Positions 26,739 to 37,261 are shown, counted from the first letter of the stretch. The stretch: DNA of 64,000 nt from Candidatus Gastranaerophilales bacterium (GCA_944322785.1 CALUPW010000005.1:52899-116898); one strand, 5' to 3'. Numbers and translations are program-made. Notes: a model not told the origin generated them from the sequence alone.

Positions 26739-26747
26739 TTGTAACAA
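26739..26747 (+). promoter_or_regulatory. TTGTAACAA box upstream of the 276-residue gene
   Basis: Lies 122 bases before the ATG at 26861; a related TTGTAAA starts 10 bases further on. Confidence 0.4.
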
Positions 26748-26860
26748 GTTGTAAAAATTTTATCACAAAAAGGTACAAAAATTTTATTTATGAGTAATAA
26801 TGTGTCTGAGTCTTTTAGTGATTTACATTATTTACGTTAACAGGATATAGGAGTGTCGGT

Positions 26861-27691
26861 ATGGGTGAAAATTCTATTGCTATATCTCCAACTGCTGTCG
26901 GTTGCGGTTCTGCTGTTCTGGGTCTGGGTGCAGGATATGTTTTGGCTCCGCATAAATATTCACTGGAACGTCTTTTAATGCAGAACGAAGATTCCTTTAA
27001 CAGACATTTTTCATCAACCGTAATGAAAAATGCAACGGATGGAGAAAAACAATCATTGTCAAATTTGAGAGAGGCTGCACAAACTTATCGTGATTCAGGG
27101 GATGTTATTTTGAAAAATGAAATTGTTCCCAATGCAAAACTCTGGCATGAAATGGTCAACAATGTAACTGTCGAAGATAAGTTTGTAAAAGATTTGGAAC
27201 ACGCCAAAAAGAATTATTTAAAGGCTGCAGGTGACGTCGAGATTAAGGAACTTAAAAATAAGCTGATATATGCTCAGAAAGAACTGGCTAAAAGACCAAA
27301 TGATATTAAAGCTCACCTGGATTTAAAGGCTGCAAGCAGGCAGTATGCAGATGCACAACTAATACTTGAACATCCGCTTAATCTTTATAAAAATGCATAT
27401 ACAGCCTTTAAAGCTGCAAGAGAAGAAGCTATTTTAAACTTGCCTGATAAAGGTCGTGCAATCAGTGCTCAATGGGACAAAGTTCGTCGTGCGATTTCAG
27501 AGCGTGCAAATATCATGTATGAAAAACTTGCGTCATTGTCAAGTAGCGAATCCCTTGTAAAAGATTACGGCAAAATTAAAAAATATATCCCTAAAGCAAG
27601 AACATATTCCTCTCTTATGGGCGGAATTCTGGCAGGAATAGCCGGCGTTATTGCCGGAGTTTATTCCTTAAATAAAATGCGTGCTGCATAA
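26861..27691 (+). CDS. Helical protein with membrane segments at both ends
   Basis: 276 residues, family unknown. A Gly/Ala-rich hydrophobic segment at about residues 10-28 and another at about 250-271 flank a long, charged, helical middle. This hairpin-like layout could span or tether membranes. ATAGGAG lies 7 bases before the ATG. It is preceded by the TTGTAACAA box that also precedes the 569-, 486- and 1124-residue genes. Confidence 0.72.
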   Translation: MGENSIAISPTAVGCGSAVLGLGAGYVLAPHKYSLERLLMQNEDSFNRHFSSTVMKNATDGEKQSLSNLREAAQTYRDSGDVILKNEIVPNAKLWHEMVNNVTVEDKFVKDLEHAKKNYLKAAGDVEIKELKNKLIYAQKELAKRPNDIKAHLDLKAASRQYADAQLILEHPLNLYKNAYTAFKAAREEAILNLPDKGRAISAQWDKVRRAISERANIMYEKLASLSSSESLVKDYGKIKKYIPKARTYSSLMGGILAGIAGVIAGVYSLNKMRAA

Positions 27692-27701
27692 TCCTTTCTA
27701 A

Positions 27702-29054
27702 TCAATACTTACTGTAGATTGCTCGTATTATTTGTTCTTCTGTCGTCTTTTTGGCAGAAGAACTTGATTTTGGGTCGTTAATCATTATATCAAATGCAAT
27801 TAAATTCCCGTTACGTGTTTTTATATATCCGCATATTGCGCTGATATCTGTTAAAGTTCCGGTTTTTGCATAAATTATATCCTTAAAATAAAGCATTCTG
27901 TTTTTTAATGTGCCTTCACCTGCTGTCGGAAATATGTTCATATATTTTTCGAAATCATCTCGTTTTGTTTGAAAAATCAAAAATTCGGTCATAAAATCCG
28001 CTGTCATAAGATTGTTTTTAGAAACACCGCTACCGTCAACGATTTTTATATCGTCAGGCTTAAGTCCGTATTTTTTGCAATAATCATAAAACATTAATAA
28101 CGCATTTTTTAAGGCTCCTGTGTTGTTTACAAACTTGCCGCCGGCAGTTTTAAACAATGTTTCTGCGGATATATTGCTGCTGTTCTGGTAAATATCAATT
28201 AATACAGGCTCAATCGGATGTTTAATTTCATCAACCAGATAAATATTATTTAAAGGTGTTTTTCGCTGTACAAACGAATCATAATATTCGATTTTTGCAG
28301 AACTTATTGCTTCTTCAAGTTTTATTGTAAAGTATCTTTTGGGTGAATTTACCGGAATTTTGTAGGAAACTCTGCTGTTGATTACACCGCTTATTGTAAT
28401 TACATCGGGTGAAATATGATTGTTTCTTGATATTTCAATATTATTTTTATTTCCGGTCAATGTTAAATTCATAAAAGTTACCGGATAAAATGTATTTAAT
28501 TTAATTTCCCCCGGCGCACCTTCATTTTTAGAAGGATCAATTGTTATAGTCAAAAGATTTTTGTCAAGGTTGTACGAGCTGAACTTTTGCATCAATGGGT
28601 TAAGATCGTCATCCCATTGCCAGCCTTCACCCCATTCAACGCTATCCATTACAAAATCATCTATAAAAAATGCTTTTGGTGTTGTTATGTTTTTAGCTTT
28701 AGCGGCTTTCATAAGTGTTGACAAATCACCTTTTGACAAATTCGGATCTCCGCTCAATTTCAGCTGAAGTTCATTATTTGTTGTCTTGTAAAGTGATGTC
28801 GTAAATTCATAATCATTACCTAAAGTATCAGTTGCTACGGTTGCCGTGACGACTTTTTGAGTAGAAGCGGGCGGCATAGGTTTTCTTGCATGAAGTTCAT
28901 ACAAGGTTTTGCCGCTTGTAACATCCTTAACCGAAACGGAAATTGCATCTTTATGAATTTCTGAATCTGATATTGCACTGTCGATGTCAGAGGGCGCAGA
29001 ATTAGCTGCCAAGCCCGCAAGCATTATCAGCAATGTTGTCAGAAATTTTTTCAT
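27702..29054 (-). CDS. dacB: D-alanyl-D-alanine carboxypeptidase/endopeptidase, S13 (PBP4) family
   Basis: 450 residues with a signal peptide (MKKFLTTLLIMLAGLAANSA). It trims or opens peptide cross-links in periplasmic peptidoglycan. Active-site motifs are complete: STQK (Ser64-Lys67), SGV/SKNN region after VDGSG and KTGT near residue 395. GAGG precedes the ATG by 8 bases. Its start lies 53 bases inside the nitrilase gene, an unusually long same-strand overlap that suggests coupling. Confidence 0.93.
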   Translation of the reverse strand: MKKFLTTLLIMLAGLAANSAPSDIDSAISDSEIHKDAISVSVKDVTSGKTLYELHARKPMPPASTQKVVTATVATDTLGNDYEFTTSLYKTTNNELQLKLSGDPNLSKGDLSTLMKAAKAKNITTPKAFFIDDFVMDSVEWGEGWQWDDDLNPLMQKFSSYNLDKNLLTITIDPSKNEGAPGEIKLNTFYPVTFMNLTLTGNKNNIEISRNNHISPDVITISGVINSRVSYKIPVNSPKRYFTIKLEEAISSAKIEYYDSFVQRKTPLNNIYLVDEIKHPIEPVLIDIYQNSSNISAETLFKTAGGKFVNNTGALKNALLMFYDYCKKYGLKPDDIKIVDGSGVSKNNLMTADFMTEFLIFQTKRDDFEKYMNIFPTAGEGTLKNRMLYFKDIIYAKTGTLTDISAICGYIKTRNGNLIAFDIMINDPKSSSSAKKTTEEQIIRAIYSKY

Positions 29055-29874
29055 AAATTTTAACCTCGTATTTTTCTTTAATATCGTTTAAAATCGTGCA
29101 TTCGTTTCTATATTTTTCCATTTCATCAAATATGAGCGTGCATACCATAAACCCTTCTTTTTGCGCTTTAATTTCGGTTATTGTTTCGCCCATATAGTCA
29201 ATTACTCTCGAATGTCCTATATTCCAGTTAGCCAGATCTATTGGCCCGCACTGTGTAAGTGCAATCATATACGCCTGATTTTCAATTGCTCTTGCTTTCG
29301 GCAAAATCTCCCATGGAACAGGTTTCCCTACTCCCCAGGCGGCTGCATTGACAAACAGTTGCACCCCGTTTTGCCGGTAAGCCCTGTAAAGTTCAGGAAA
29401 TCTTATGTCATAGCATATTGAAAGTCCTGTTTTGATTCCGTCTATATCCACTATAATTCCGCTTGAGCCGGGGGTAATGACACTTCCTTCCGTACATCCG
29501 CAGTATGAATACAGATGATTCTTGTCGTATATTGCGATAAGTTTACCTTCTCTGTCAAAGACAGGACAGCTGTTATAAAGTTTACCGTCATCAGATTTTC
29601 TTATGAAACTTCCTCCGATAATATACATATGGTATTTTTTTGCGAGTTCTGATAAAAATGATATAACTGAGCTTTCTTTTAAATTTTGTGCACTTTTTGC
29701 AAATTCATCACATGCCCAGCCGACAGTCCAAACCTCCGGTAGCATCAGAATGTCCGTATCCCGCTCAAGATTTTCAGTGACGAGTTTTTTTACTTTTTCA
29801 ATATTTGCCTGCACATTTCCTGTAACGGAATTTAATTGAAGCGCTGATAATTTAAGTTCAGATTTAATGTCCAT
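29002..29874 (-). CDS. Carbon-nitrogen hydrolase (nitrilase superfamily)
   Basis: 290 residues with the full catalytic set: Glu47 (LPEVW), Lys118 (DKNHL) and Cys154 (SICYDIRFPEL). The RFPELYR context fits omega-amidase/Nit-type branches, which deaminate alpha-ketoglutaramate or deaminated glutathione. Exact substrate uncertain. It overlaps the upstream DUF374 gene by 43 bases and the downstream dacB by 53 bases. Confidence 0.87.
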   Translation of the reverse strand: MDIKSELKLSALQLNSVTGNVQANIEKVKKLVTENLERDTDILMLPEVWTVGWACDEFAKSAQNLKESSVISFLSELAKKYHMYIIGGSFIRKSDDGKLYNSCPVFDREGKLIAIYDKNHLYSYCGCTEGSVITPGSSGIIVDIDGIKTGLSICYDIRFPELYRAYRQNGVQLFVNAAAWGVGKPVPWEILPKARAIENQAYMIALTQCGPIDLANWNIGHSRVIDYMGETITEIKAQKEGFMVCTLIFDEMEKYRNECTILNDIKEKYEVKIYEKISDNIADNACGLGS

Positions 29875-30536
29875 GGTATTTCTTTTTTTACCTCTTTATA
29901 GATTTCGGGAGCCTTCGCTTCCAAATTTAACAATGATTGTTTTATTTTTTCCCGATACATCAATTCCTGTTCGCTGTCAATATCTTTGGGAATGTAAATT
30001 GGTGTTCCGTAAATATTTATTATTCTCGTAAAGAAAAACGGAGTTCTTAGGCTGTCCCAGCTTGGTATTTTTAAAAAGTTTATCTGGGGAGAATACCAGT
30101 GTACGGGAACTATCGGAACATTTGCCATTCTGGCGATTTTTATAATTCCGCCTTTTACTTTTCGTGCCGGACCTTTTGGCCCGTCAACCATAATGGCTGC
30201 GGATTCTCCTTCCTTTATCCGTTCAAGAATTTGCATGGTTCCGCTGACAGCACCTTTTCTTGCTGTTGAACCCCGTATTGTTTTTAATCCGAGGTTGCCG
30301 ACGCAATGTGTGATAATATCACCGTCAATTGAGGTGCTTATCAAAATATTTAATTTGTCCCTGTTTGGAATTCCGTAAACGCAAAATTGGTTTCCATGCC
30401 ACAAAGCATAAAGACAGGGACCTATATCCGGATGACCGATGCTTTTAATCTGAGTAAATATCTCCTGAGTTTTTAATATCCCGTTTAAGACTGCCGCAAC
30501 GTACTTGGCATTGTCCTTGTTAATAAGTCTTACCAT
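29832..30536 (-). CDS. DUF374 lysophospholipid acyltransferase-like protein
   Basis: 234 residues. Signatures of DUF374 are visible: LYALWHGNQF, ISTSIDGDIITH, TIRGSTARKGA and MVDGPKGPARKVKGGI. These proteins resemble LPLAT enzymes and are thought to acylate lipid A-like or other lipid precursors at the inner membrane. The open frame extends 12 codons upstream, but the conserved start is ATG 30536, which has an extended -10 (TGATATTTT) seven bases upstream and no ribosome-binding site. First gene of the DUF374-nitrilase-dacB operon. Confidence 0.85.
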   Translation of the reverse strand: MVRLINKDNAKYVAAVLNGILKTQEIFTQIKSIGHPDIGPCLYALWHGNQFCVYGIPNRDKLNILISTSIDGDIITHCVGNLGLKTIRGSTARKGAVSGTMQILERIKEGESAAIMVDGPKGPARKVKGGIIKIARMANVPIVPVHWYSPQINFLKIPSWDSLRTPFFFTRIINIYGTPIYIPKDIDSEQELMYREKIKQSLLNLEAKAPEIYKEVKKEIPWTLNLNLNYQRFN

Positions 30537-30611
30537 ACAGATAAAAATATCACACAAAATATATATTGGCAAGTCGGTTGAAATCTTTAATATATCATAT
30601 TAATGGTGGAC

Positions 30612-30639
30612 TTGCACAAAAACTTTTTTGCTATATAAT
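30612..30639 (+). promoter_or_regulatory. tig promoter
   Basis: TTGCAC (30612-30617), 16 bases, TATAAT (30634-30639). Leader of about 35 bases with a weak AAAGGG site. Confidence 0.65.
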
Positions 30640-30679
30640 TCAATAAGAGATAATATTAAAATCAGTAAAAGGGAAAATT

Positions 30680-32002
30680 ATGAAATTTACAGTAGAAAAA
30701 GAAAATGAAAATGTCTATAAATTAGATATTACAATTCCTGCAAAAGATGCAGCAAGAGCTTATGATGAAGCTGTAAAAAGAATAGCTCAGTATGTTAATG
30801 TTGACGGTTTCAGGCGAGGAAAAGCACCTCGAGCTGTAGTAGAACGCCAGGTCGGTACCGAAAGAATTAAACATGAAGCAATGGATGCAATTATGCCAAA
30901 AGCAATTGCGGAAGCCGTTAAAGAAAATAATCTGGATGTGATTACACAGCCTTATATAACAAAATTCGATTTTACTGTTGGACAGGACTTGACTGCTGAA
31001 GTTAAAGTCGAAACTCGTCCTGAAGTTGTCCTTGGCGAATATAAAGATTTAGAAGTTGAGGTTGAAAGTGCAAAAGTTGCAGATGATGCTTTTGACAAAG
31101 CTATGCAGAATATTCTTAATCAATATGCAACTCAGGAGCTTGTTGTGGATAGACCAGCAAAAGATACAGATATTGCTGTAATTGATTTTGAAGGTACTGT
31201 AAACGGCGAAAAAATACAGGGAGGAGATGCTAAAAATTATCCACTGGATCTTGCTCATTCCAATTTTATTCCGGGGTTTGCCGAGCAAATTGCAGGTAAA
31301 AATATAGGCGATGAATTTGATATCAATGTTACATTTCCTGAAGAATATCATGATGAAAAATTAAAAGGGCAGCCTGCTGTGTTTAAAATTAAACTGAATG
31401 AAATCAAGGAAAGAAAAGTTCCGGAACTTAATGACGAATTCGCTCAAAAAGTAGGACCTTTTAAAACGGTTGATGATTTGAAAGCTGATATTCAAAAATA
31501 TCTTGACAACCAAAAGGAAAATACAAACAGAGTAAATTCTGAAAATGCAGTATTTGCAAAAGTTATCGATGCGGCTTCAGTTGAAATTCCGCAGTCAATG
31601 ATTGATCGTGAAGCTGAATCTTTGACGAATGACTACAAACAAAGACTTCAAGCGCAAGGCTTAAGCTGGGAATCGCTTGAAAAGACTCAAGGTGCAGCAA
31701 GCCTTACCGATACAATCAAAGAAGATGCAAAAGTTAGAATTAAAAATTCGCTTGTAATAGACAAAATTGCAAAAACTGAAAATATTAAACTTGAACCTCA
31801 GGATTTGCAAAAGAAATTTGCACAACTTGAGGCTGCTTACGGGATGAGTCAGGCTGATTTGATGAAACAGCTTGGTAAAAATCCGGAGGTTTTTGCATCT
31901 CTTTCACAACAGGCGCTTAACGATAAGGTTAGAGATTTTTTAATGGAAAAAAACTCTGTTAAGTTTATAGAACCTAAAAAAGAAAAAGTAGAAACAAAAT
32001 AG
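30680..32002 (+). CDS. tig: Trigger factor
   Basis: 440 residues. Ribosome-associated chaperone and peptidyl-prolyl isomerase. N-terminal ribosome-binding signature GFRRGKAPRAVVE (about residue 43), a central FKBP-like domain (about 160-245, DIAVIDFEGTVNG) and a long helical C-terminal chaperone part. It heads the tig-clpP-clpX gene order widely kept in bacteria. Confidence 0.96.
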   Translation: MKFTVEKENENVYKLDITIPAKDAARAYDEAVKRIAQYVNVDGFRRGKAPRAVVERQVGTERIKHEAMDAIMPKAIAEAVKENNLDVITQPYITKFDFTVGQDLTAEVKVETRPEVVLGEYKDLEVEVESAKVADDAFDKAMQNILNQYATQELVVDRPAKDTDIAVIDFEGTVNGEKIQGGDAKNYPLDLAHSNFIPGFAEQIAGKNIGDEFDINVTFPEEYHDEKLKGQPAVFKIKLNEIKERKVPELNDEFAQKVGPFKTVDDLKADIQKYLDNQKENTNRVNSENAVFAKVIDAASVEIPQSMIDREAESLTNDYKQRLQAQGLSWESLEKTQGAASLTDTIKEDAKVRIKNSLVIDKIAKTENIKLEPQDLQKKFAQLEAAYGMSQADLMKQLGKNPEVFASLSQQALNDKVRDFLMEKNSVKFIEPKKEKVETK

Positions 32003-32039
32003 TTAAAATATTATAATGAAATAAGAAAGGAAATAAATC

Positions 32040-32633
32040 ATGAGCTTTGTACCTGTGGTAATTGAACAATCAAGCAGAGGAGAACGTTCTTTTGATATTT
32101 TTTCAAGACTGTTAAGAGAACGTATAATCTTTCTAGGTACTCCGATTGATGACATGGTTGCAAATTTAATTGTTGCGCAGTTGTTATTGCTTGACAGTGA
32201 AAATCCGGAAAAAGATATTATGTTATATATTAACAGCCCCGGAGGAAGTGTTACCGCAGGACTTGCGATTTATGATACAATGCAGCATATCCGTGCGGAT
32301 GTTTCAACAATTTGTCTGGGGCAGGCTGCTTCTATGGGTGCATTCCTTCTTGCAGCAGGTGCAAAAGGCAAAAGAATGGCGCTTCCGCATTCAAGAGTTC
32401 TTATTCACCAGCCTTTGGGCGGTGCTCAAGGTCAGGCAACCGATATTGAAATTCAAGCCGCTGAAATTGTAAGAATTAAAAAGACCTTAAATGAAATTCT
32501 TGCAAATAATACTGGGCAATCATTAAAGAAAATTGAAAAAGATACCGATAGAGATTATATCATGACTCCGGCAGAAGCGTTAGAGTATGGTATGATTGAT
32601 AAGGTAGTTACACGTGACGGTGTAAAAGGCTAA
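32040..32633 (+). CDS. clpP: ATP-dependent Clp protease proteolytic subunit
   Basis: 197 residues. Serine protease that forms the tetradecameric chamber for ClpX. The catalytic triad is present: Ser in GQAASMGA, His in RVLIHQP and Asp in the DTDRDYIM region. AGAAAGGA precedes the ATG. 37 bases after tig and 13 before clpX. Confidence 0.97.
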   Translation: MSFVPVVIEQSSRGERSFDIFSRLLRERIIFLGTPIDDMVANLIVAQLLLLDSENPEKDIMLYINSPGGSVTAGLAIYDTMQHIRADVSTICLGQAASMGAFLLAAGAKGKRMALPHSRVLIHQPLGGAQGQATDIEIQAAEIVRIKKTLNEILANNTGQSLKKIEKDTDRDYIMTPAEALEYGMIDKVVTRDGVKG

Positions 32634-32646
32634 TAAAGGAGATAAA

Positions 32647-33957
32647 ATGCCTAAACATGATGACAGCAGATTAAAATGTTCATTTTGCGGAAAATCACAG
32701 GATCAGGTTAAAAAATTAATTGCGGGTCCTGAGGTTTACATTTGTGATGAATGTGTAGAGCTTTGTAACGAAATTCTGGATGAAGAATTTTTTGAAGGTA
32801 AAGACAAAGAATCCGCAGAAGTTACGGAAAAAGAAGAAAAACCTATTCCGAAACCGCATGAAATAAAAGCTTATCTTGACCAGTATATAATAGGGCAGGA
32901 TGATGCAAAAAAAGTTCTTGCTGTTGCTGTTTACAACCACTACAAGCGTTTAAAACATAACAAGACAGCAGATTTGAAGGATAATGTAGAAATACAAAAA
33001 TCAAACATTCTTCTTGTCGGACCGACAGGAAGCGGTAAAACTCTGCTGGCGCAAACTTTGGCAAAAATGCTTGATGTTCCGTTTGCTGTTGCTGATGCAA
33101 CAACTTTAACTGAAGCCGGTTATGTTGGTGATGATGTTGAAAATATTCTGTTAAGATTGTATCAAAATGCTGATTTTGACAGTTCAAAAGCGGAACGTGG
33201 CATTATTTATATTGACGAAATTGATAAAATTTCAAGAAAATCCGAAAATACTTCAATAACCCGTGATGTTTCAGGTGAAGGTGTTCAACAGGCACTTTTG
33301 AAAATGATAGAAGGTACAGTCGCTCATGTTCCTCCACAAGGCGGACGCAAACATCCTCATCAGGAGTTTATTGAAATTGATACAAGCAATATTTTGTTTA
33401 TAGTTGGCGGTGCATTTGTCGGGCTTGAAAAAATTATTGAAAGAAGAACAAATGACGGATCAACTATTGGTTTTGGCGCAAATGCTCCGCTTTCTAAGGC
33501 CGACAAAGATGCAAATGCCGTAAAATTGTTAAAGAAACTGCAGCCGGATGATTTAGTTAAATTCGGATTAATTCCGGAATTTATAGGTCGTGTTCCGATA
33601 TATGCAGTTTTGGATCAATTAAATGAAAAAGCTCTTAAAAATATTCTGACTGAACCTAAAAATGCTGTTTTAAAACAGTACAAATGTCTTATGGAAATGG
33701 ATGGCGTTGAGTTGGAATTTGAACCTGAAGCAGTGGATTTAATAGCTCAAGAGGCATTGAAAAGAAATACAGGTGCCCGTGCATTAAGATCAATTGTCGA
33801 GGAATTAATGCTGGATGTAATGTATGATGTTCCGACAAAAGCTAATATTGATAAATTTGTAATAACTGCTGATATGGTTAAAAACAGAAATAAAGCAGAA
33901 TTGATAAAGTTGCCGACAAAAGCAGGCGACGATGATGACGTTGAAATAAGTGCATAA
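32647..33957 (+). CDS. clpX: Clp protease ATPase subunit ClpX
   Basis: 436 residues. AAA+ unfoldase partner of ClpP. N-terminal C4 zinc finger (CSFCGK...CDECVELC), Walker A GPTGSGKT, Walker B IIYIDEID, and the IGF-type ClpP-binding loop (IGFGANAP). AAAGGAG precedes the ATG. Confidence 0.97.
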   Translation: MPKHDDSRLKCSFCGKSQDQVKKLIAGPEVYICDECVELCNEILDEEFFEGKDKESAEVTEKEEKPIPKPHEIKAYLDQYIIGQDDAKKVLAVAVYNHYKRLKHNKTADLKDNVEIQKSNILLVGPTGSGKTLLAQTLAKMLDVPFAVADATTLTEAGYVGDDVENILLRLYQNADFDSSKAERGIIYIDEIDKISRKSENTSITRDVSGEGVQQALLKMIEGTVAHVPPQGGRKHPHQEFIEIDTSNILFIVGGAFVGLEKIIERRTNDGSTIGFGANAPLSKADKDANAVKLLKKLQPDDLVKFGLIPEFIGRVPIYAVLDQLNEKALKNILTEPKNAVLKQYKCLMEMDGVELEFEPEAVDLIAQEALKRNTGARALRSIVEELMLDVMYDVPTKANIDKFVITADMVKNRNKAELIKLPTKAGDDDDVEISA

Positions 33958-33998
33958 TATATACATAAAAGTTTAGTTTGATTGCCGGGGGTATGTGT

Positions 33999-36848
33999 AT
34001 GGGAAATGAAAAGACGCTAATTTTAATAGATGGTCATGCTTTAGCTTTTCGTCAATATTATGCACTTGAAAGAACAAATATGAAAACAACCGATGGTACA
34101 CCGAGCTGGGCTGTTTACGGTTTTTTCAAATCTATTTTTGATTTATTAAAAAATAAAAATTTGAATCCGGATGCTATTGCAGTTGCATTTGATGTAAGTC
34201 ATCACACTTTCCGGGTAGACAGGTACCCCGAATATAAATCTAATAGATCGTCCATGCCTGATCCTATGAAAGTTCAGATGGCTTTGATATATGAAGGCTT
34301 AAAAGCCTTTAATATTCCTATTTATACAAAAGAAGGTTTTGAGGCGGATGATGTAATCGGCACTATTTCTAAAAAGGCTTGCGAGCTAGGGCATAAAGTT
34401 TTGATATTGACGGGTGATCAGGATGCGTTTCAACTTGTAGATAAAGATGGCTGTGTAAAAGTTATTCTGCCCTCAAAGGGTGAACTTGCCGAATACGATT
34501 GGGGTAAGATATATGAAAAACTCGGAGTTTATCCGGATCAGGTAGTTGATTATAAAGCTCTGCGCGGGGACACATCAGATTGTATTCCGGGAATTAAAGG
34601 TATCGGTGAAAAAACAGCGCAAAAACTTCTTGACAAATATAAAAATCTTGAAAATATTCTTGACGATTGTGAAAATATTCCAGAAAATGCAGTACGCTGC
34701 AGAATTTGTAATGGAATAGAAATTGCAAAATTGAGTAAATATCTGGCGACAATTGTGCGGGATCTTGATATTGATTTTGATTTTTCTCTAACAAATATTG
34801 AACTCCCTGATGTAAAAGCAGTCACAGAATTTTTGACTAAAATGCAATTTTACAGTTTTTTGCGTAACATAAACGGAATATTATCAGTTTTTGATAAATC
34901 GGTTCAGGAAAATACTCCGCAGCCGTATAAGATAGCACCGCAGGGTGCGCAGCAGCAGCTCGGCTTATTTAGTGAGGCTGTAAAATCCGAGATTGATAAA
35001 TTTGAGCTAAAATATGAGAGAAATGAAATAACGGATATTACTGCCTTAAATAATATGATACAAGAACTTAAGAAATATAAAATATTTGCAATAAAGGCTA
35101 TTGGAGAGGCAAAAAGTCCGGTTGAAGTTAAGCTTAGAGGTTTGGCATTTGCGATTAATCCGGGTTTAGAATATGACAGTGATTTGAATATAAAATCCGA
35201 TATTGAAGGTAAAACAAAAACTTTTTATATTCCATTCGGCACAGAAACGAATCTGAATACGGATGTTGTTTTAAAAAATGTTAAATTTCTGATAGAAGAT
35301 GAAAGTTATAAAAAACTGACATTTGATACAAAAACTGAATATAACATGTTTAGAGGGCTTGGAATCAATTTGTCCGGAATTGTTTTTGATGTTATGCTTG
35401 CAAGTTATGTGAATGAACCTGCAAGAAATCATGCGCTTGACGTTCAGGCAATTGAGCGGATAAATCATATTATGTGGGATTACAGTCCGTTTGAAGCAAG
35501 AAAAAAAAGGAAAATAGGCATTATGGAGGCCGCAGCTGAAGGTGTTTTAAATTATGCGGTCGATGTTGTTGCAACAATCATTGATTTGACAGGCTTCTGG
35601 TATAAAAAACTTGATAAAAAAGAGAAAGAACTCTTATATACTATAGAAATTCCATTGTCGCTTGTGCTTGCAGATATGGAATTTACGGGAGTTTCAATAG
35701 ATGTGAAATATCTTAATGAGTTGTCCGAATCAATGGAAGCTTCAGTAAAACGTTTGGAGCGGCGGATATTTCTGCTTGCAGGAGAAGGCTTTAATCTTAA
35801 TTCGCCAAGACAGGTCGGGGAAATCCTTTTTGACAAATTAAAAATTACACCAAAAAAGAAAAGAAAAAGTAAAAAATATTCAACAAGTGCAGAAATTCTG
35901 GAAGAACTTGCGCCTGATTATAAAATTGCGGATTTAATTCTGCAATACAGAAAATATACAAAACTTCGTTCTACATATACAGAAGCACTGCCTGAATTGA
36001 TAAATCCTGTTGATTGCCGTATTCATACGACATTTAATCAAACGATTACTGCAACCGGCAGACTCTCATCTTCAAATCCGAATTTACAAAACATTCCGAT
36101 AAGAACGGAGGAAGGAAACAAAATCCGCAACGCTTTTGTTCCTAAAGACCGAGAAAATTATCTGATTTTGTCGGCGGATTATTCACAGATTGAATTACGT
36201 CTTCTTGCTCATATTTCAAAAGACAAACATCTGATTGAAGCTTTCAAATCAGGTGTAGACATTCATACGCTAACGGCTTCAAAAGTTTTTGATGTACCGA
36301 TTGAGCAGGTTACAAAAGAGATGCGTTACCGTTCAAAAGCTGTGAATTTCGGGATTATTTACGGGCAAAGCAAATATGGGCTTGCAAAAGCTCTCGGAAT
36401 TACCTGGGAGGAAGCTGAAGATTTTATTAACAAGTATTTTAAAACCTATCCCGGCGTTAAAAAATACATGACAAGTATTGTAAAATCTGCTGAAAAGAAA
36501 GGGTATGTCGAATCAATTTACGGGCGCAAACGCCATCTGGAAGATGAATTAAACAGCTCAAACGTTCAGATTAGAGATTTTGCCAAACGTGCCGCAATTA
36601 ACCACCCTATGCAGGGAACGGCAGCCGATTTGATTAAGATTGCAATGATTGACTTAAATAAGAAATTGAAGGAAAATAATCTTGACACAAAAATGATTCT
36701 TCAAGTGCATGACGAACTTGTTCTTGAAGTTAAAAAAGATGAACTTGAAAAGGTTGAATCTCTAGTTTTGGAGGCAATGGGACTCGGGCAGCCGTTTGAG
36801 GTTCCGCTGGTAATTGATATAAGTGCAGGTGCTTCATGGAAAGAATAA
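33999..36848 (+). CDS. polA: DNA polymerase I
   Basis: 949 residues from ATG 33999 (a GGGG run lies 7 bases upstream; the frame is open to a TTG at 33978). Order: 5'-3' exonuclease domain (1-300, with GFEADDVIGT and DTSDCIPGIKGIGEKTA), a middle domain, then the family A polymerase with motif A SADYSQIELR (Asp about 727), motif B RYRSKAVNFGIIYG and motif C VHDELV (Asp905). The proofreading site is degenerate: where DxE is expected the sequence is FAIKAIGEA, so 3'-5' exonuclease is probably lost, as in Taq and Bacillus enzymes. It overlaps the next gene by 13 bases. Confidence 0.95.
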   Translation: MGNEKTLILIDGHALAFRQYYALERTNMKTTDGTPSWAVYGFFKSIFDLLKNKNLNPDAIAVAFDVSHHTFRVDRYPEYKSNRSSMPDPMKVQMALIYEGLKAFNIPIYTKEGFEADDVIGTISKKACELGHKVLILTGDQDAFQLVDKDGCVKVILPSKGELAEYDWGKIYEKLGVYPDQVVDYKALRGDTSDCIPGIKGIGEKTAQKLLDKYKNLENILDDCENIPENAVRCRICNGIEIAKLSKYLATIVRDLDIDFDFSLTNIELPDVKAVTEFLTKMQFYSFLRNINGILSVFDKSVQENTPQPYKIAPQGAQQQLGLFSEAVKSEIDKFELKYERNEITDITALNNMIQELKKYKIFAIKAIGEAKSPVEVKLRGLAFAINPGLEYDSDLNIKSDIEGKTKTFYIPFGTETNLNTDVVLKNVKFLIEDESYKKLTFDTKTEYNMFRGLGINLSGIVFDVMLASYVNEPARNHALDVQAIERINHIMWDYSPFEARKKRKIGIMEAAAEGVLNYAVDVVATIIDLTGFWYKKLDKKEKELLYTIEIPLSLVLADMEFTGVSIDVKYLNELSESMEASVKRLERRIFLLAGEGFNLNSPRQVGEILFDKLKITPKKKRKSKKYSTSAEILEELAPDYKIADLILQYRKYTKLRSTYTEALPELINPVDCRIHTTFNQTITATGRLSSSNPNLQNIPIRTEEGNKIRNAFVPKDRENYLILSADYSQIELRLLAHISKDKHLIEAFKSGVDIHTLTASKVFDVPIEQVTKEMRYRSKAVNFGIIYGQSKYGLAKALGITWEEAEDFINKYFKTYPGVKKYMTSIVKSAEKKGYVESIYGRKRHLEDELNSSNVQIRDFAKRAAINHPMQGTAADLIKIAMIDLNKKLKENNLDTKMILQVHDELVLEVKKDELEKVESLVLEAMGLGQPFEVPLVIDISAGASWKE

Positions 36849-37261
36849 AAATAAAAGTTTTGTTAATTTTTGCGGCATTGATGATTATGCTGCCTGCGTT
36901 TGCAGATGATGCGTCGGTAAGTTTAAGCACTCTTGTCACTCCGCAAAATGTTTCTTTTGAAGCTTGTACAAAAACTTTTCCGATGAACAGTGAAAGGCTT
37001 TTTTATTTGACGATTGCTGCTGTTAATGCAAATCGTTTTGAAATAAAAGAAATTCAATCAAAGACGGGTTATATTTTGTTTTCGGCTGTAGGCAAAGAGT
37101 TTCTTGCAAGTGTTGTCGAAATTGACAAGTACCGCTCAATGTTAAAAATAACACCCGCAAATAACAATTACTTTTTTGCACCGGGTATTGTATTAAATAT
37201 GTATAAATATATTGATATAAATACTAATGAACACCTTCAAAATATTCCAAAAGGCGGCTAA
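36836..37261 (+). CDS. Small exported protein of unknown function
   Basis: 141 residues with a clear signal peptide (KIKVLLIFAALMIMLPAFADD). The mature part is about 120 residues, mixed alpha/beta, one cysteine, no recognised domain. Its start overlaps the end of polA by 13 bases, implying translational coupling to an unrelated housekeeping gene. Its end overlaps convergent tlyA by 4 bases. Confidence 0.75.
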   Translation: MERIKIKVLLIFAALMIMLPAFADDASVSLSTLVTPQNVSFEACTKTFPMNSERLFYLTIAAVNANRFEIKEIQSKTGYILFSAVGKEFLASVVEIDKYRSMLKITPANNNYFFAPGIVLNMYKYIDINTNEHLQNIPKGG

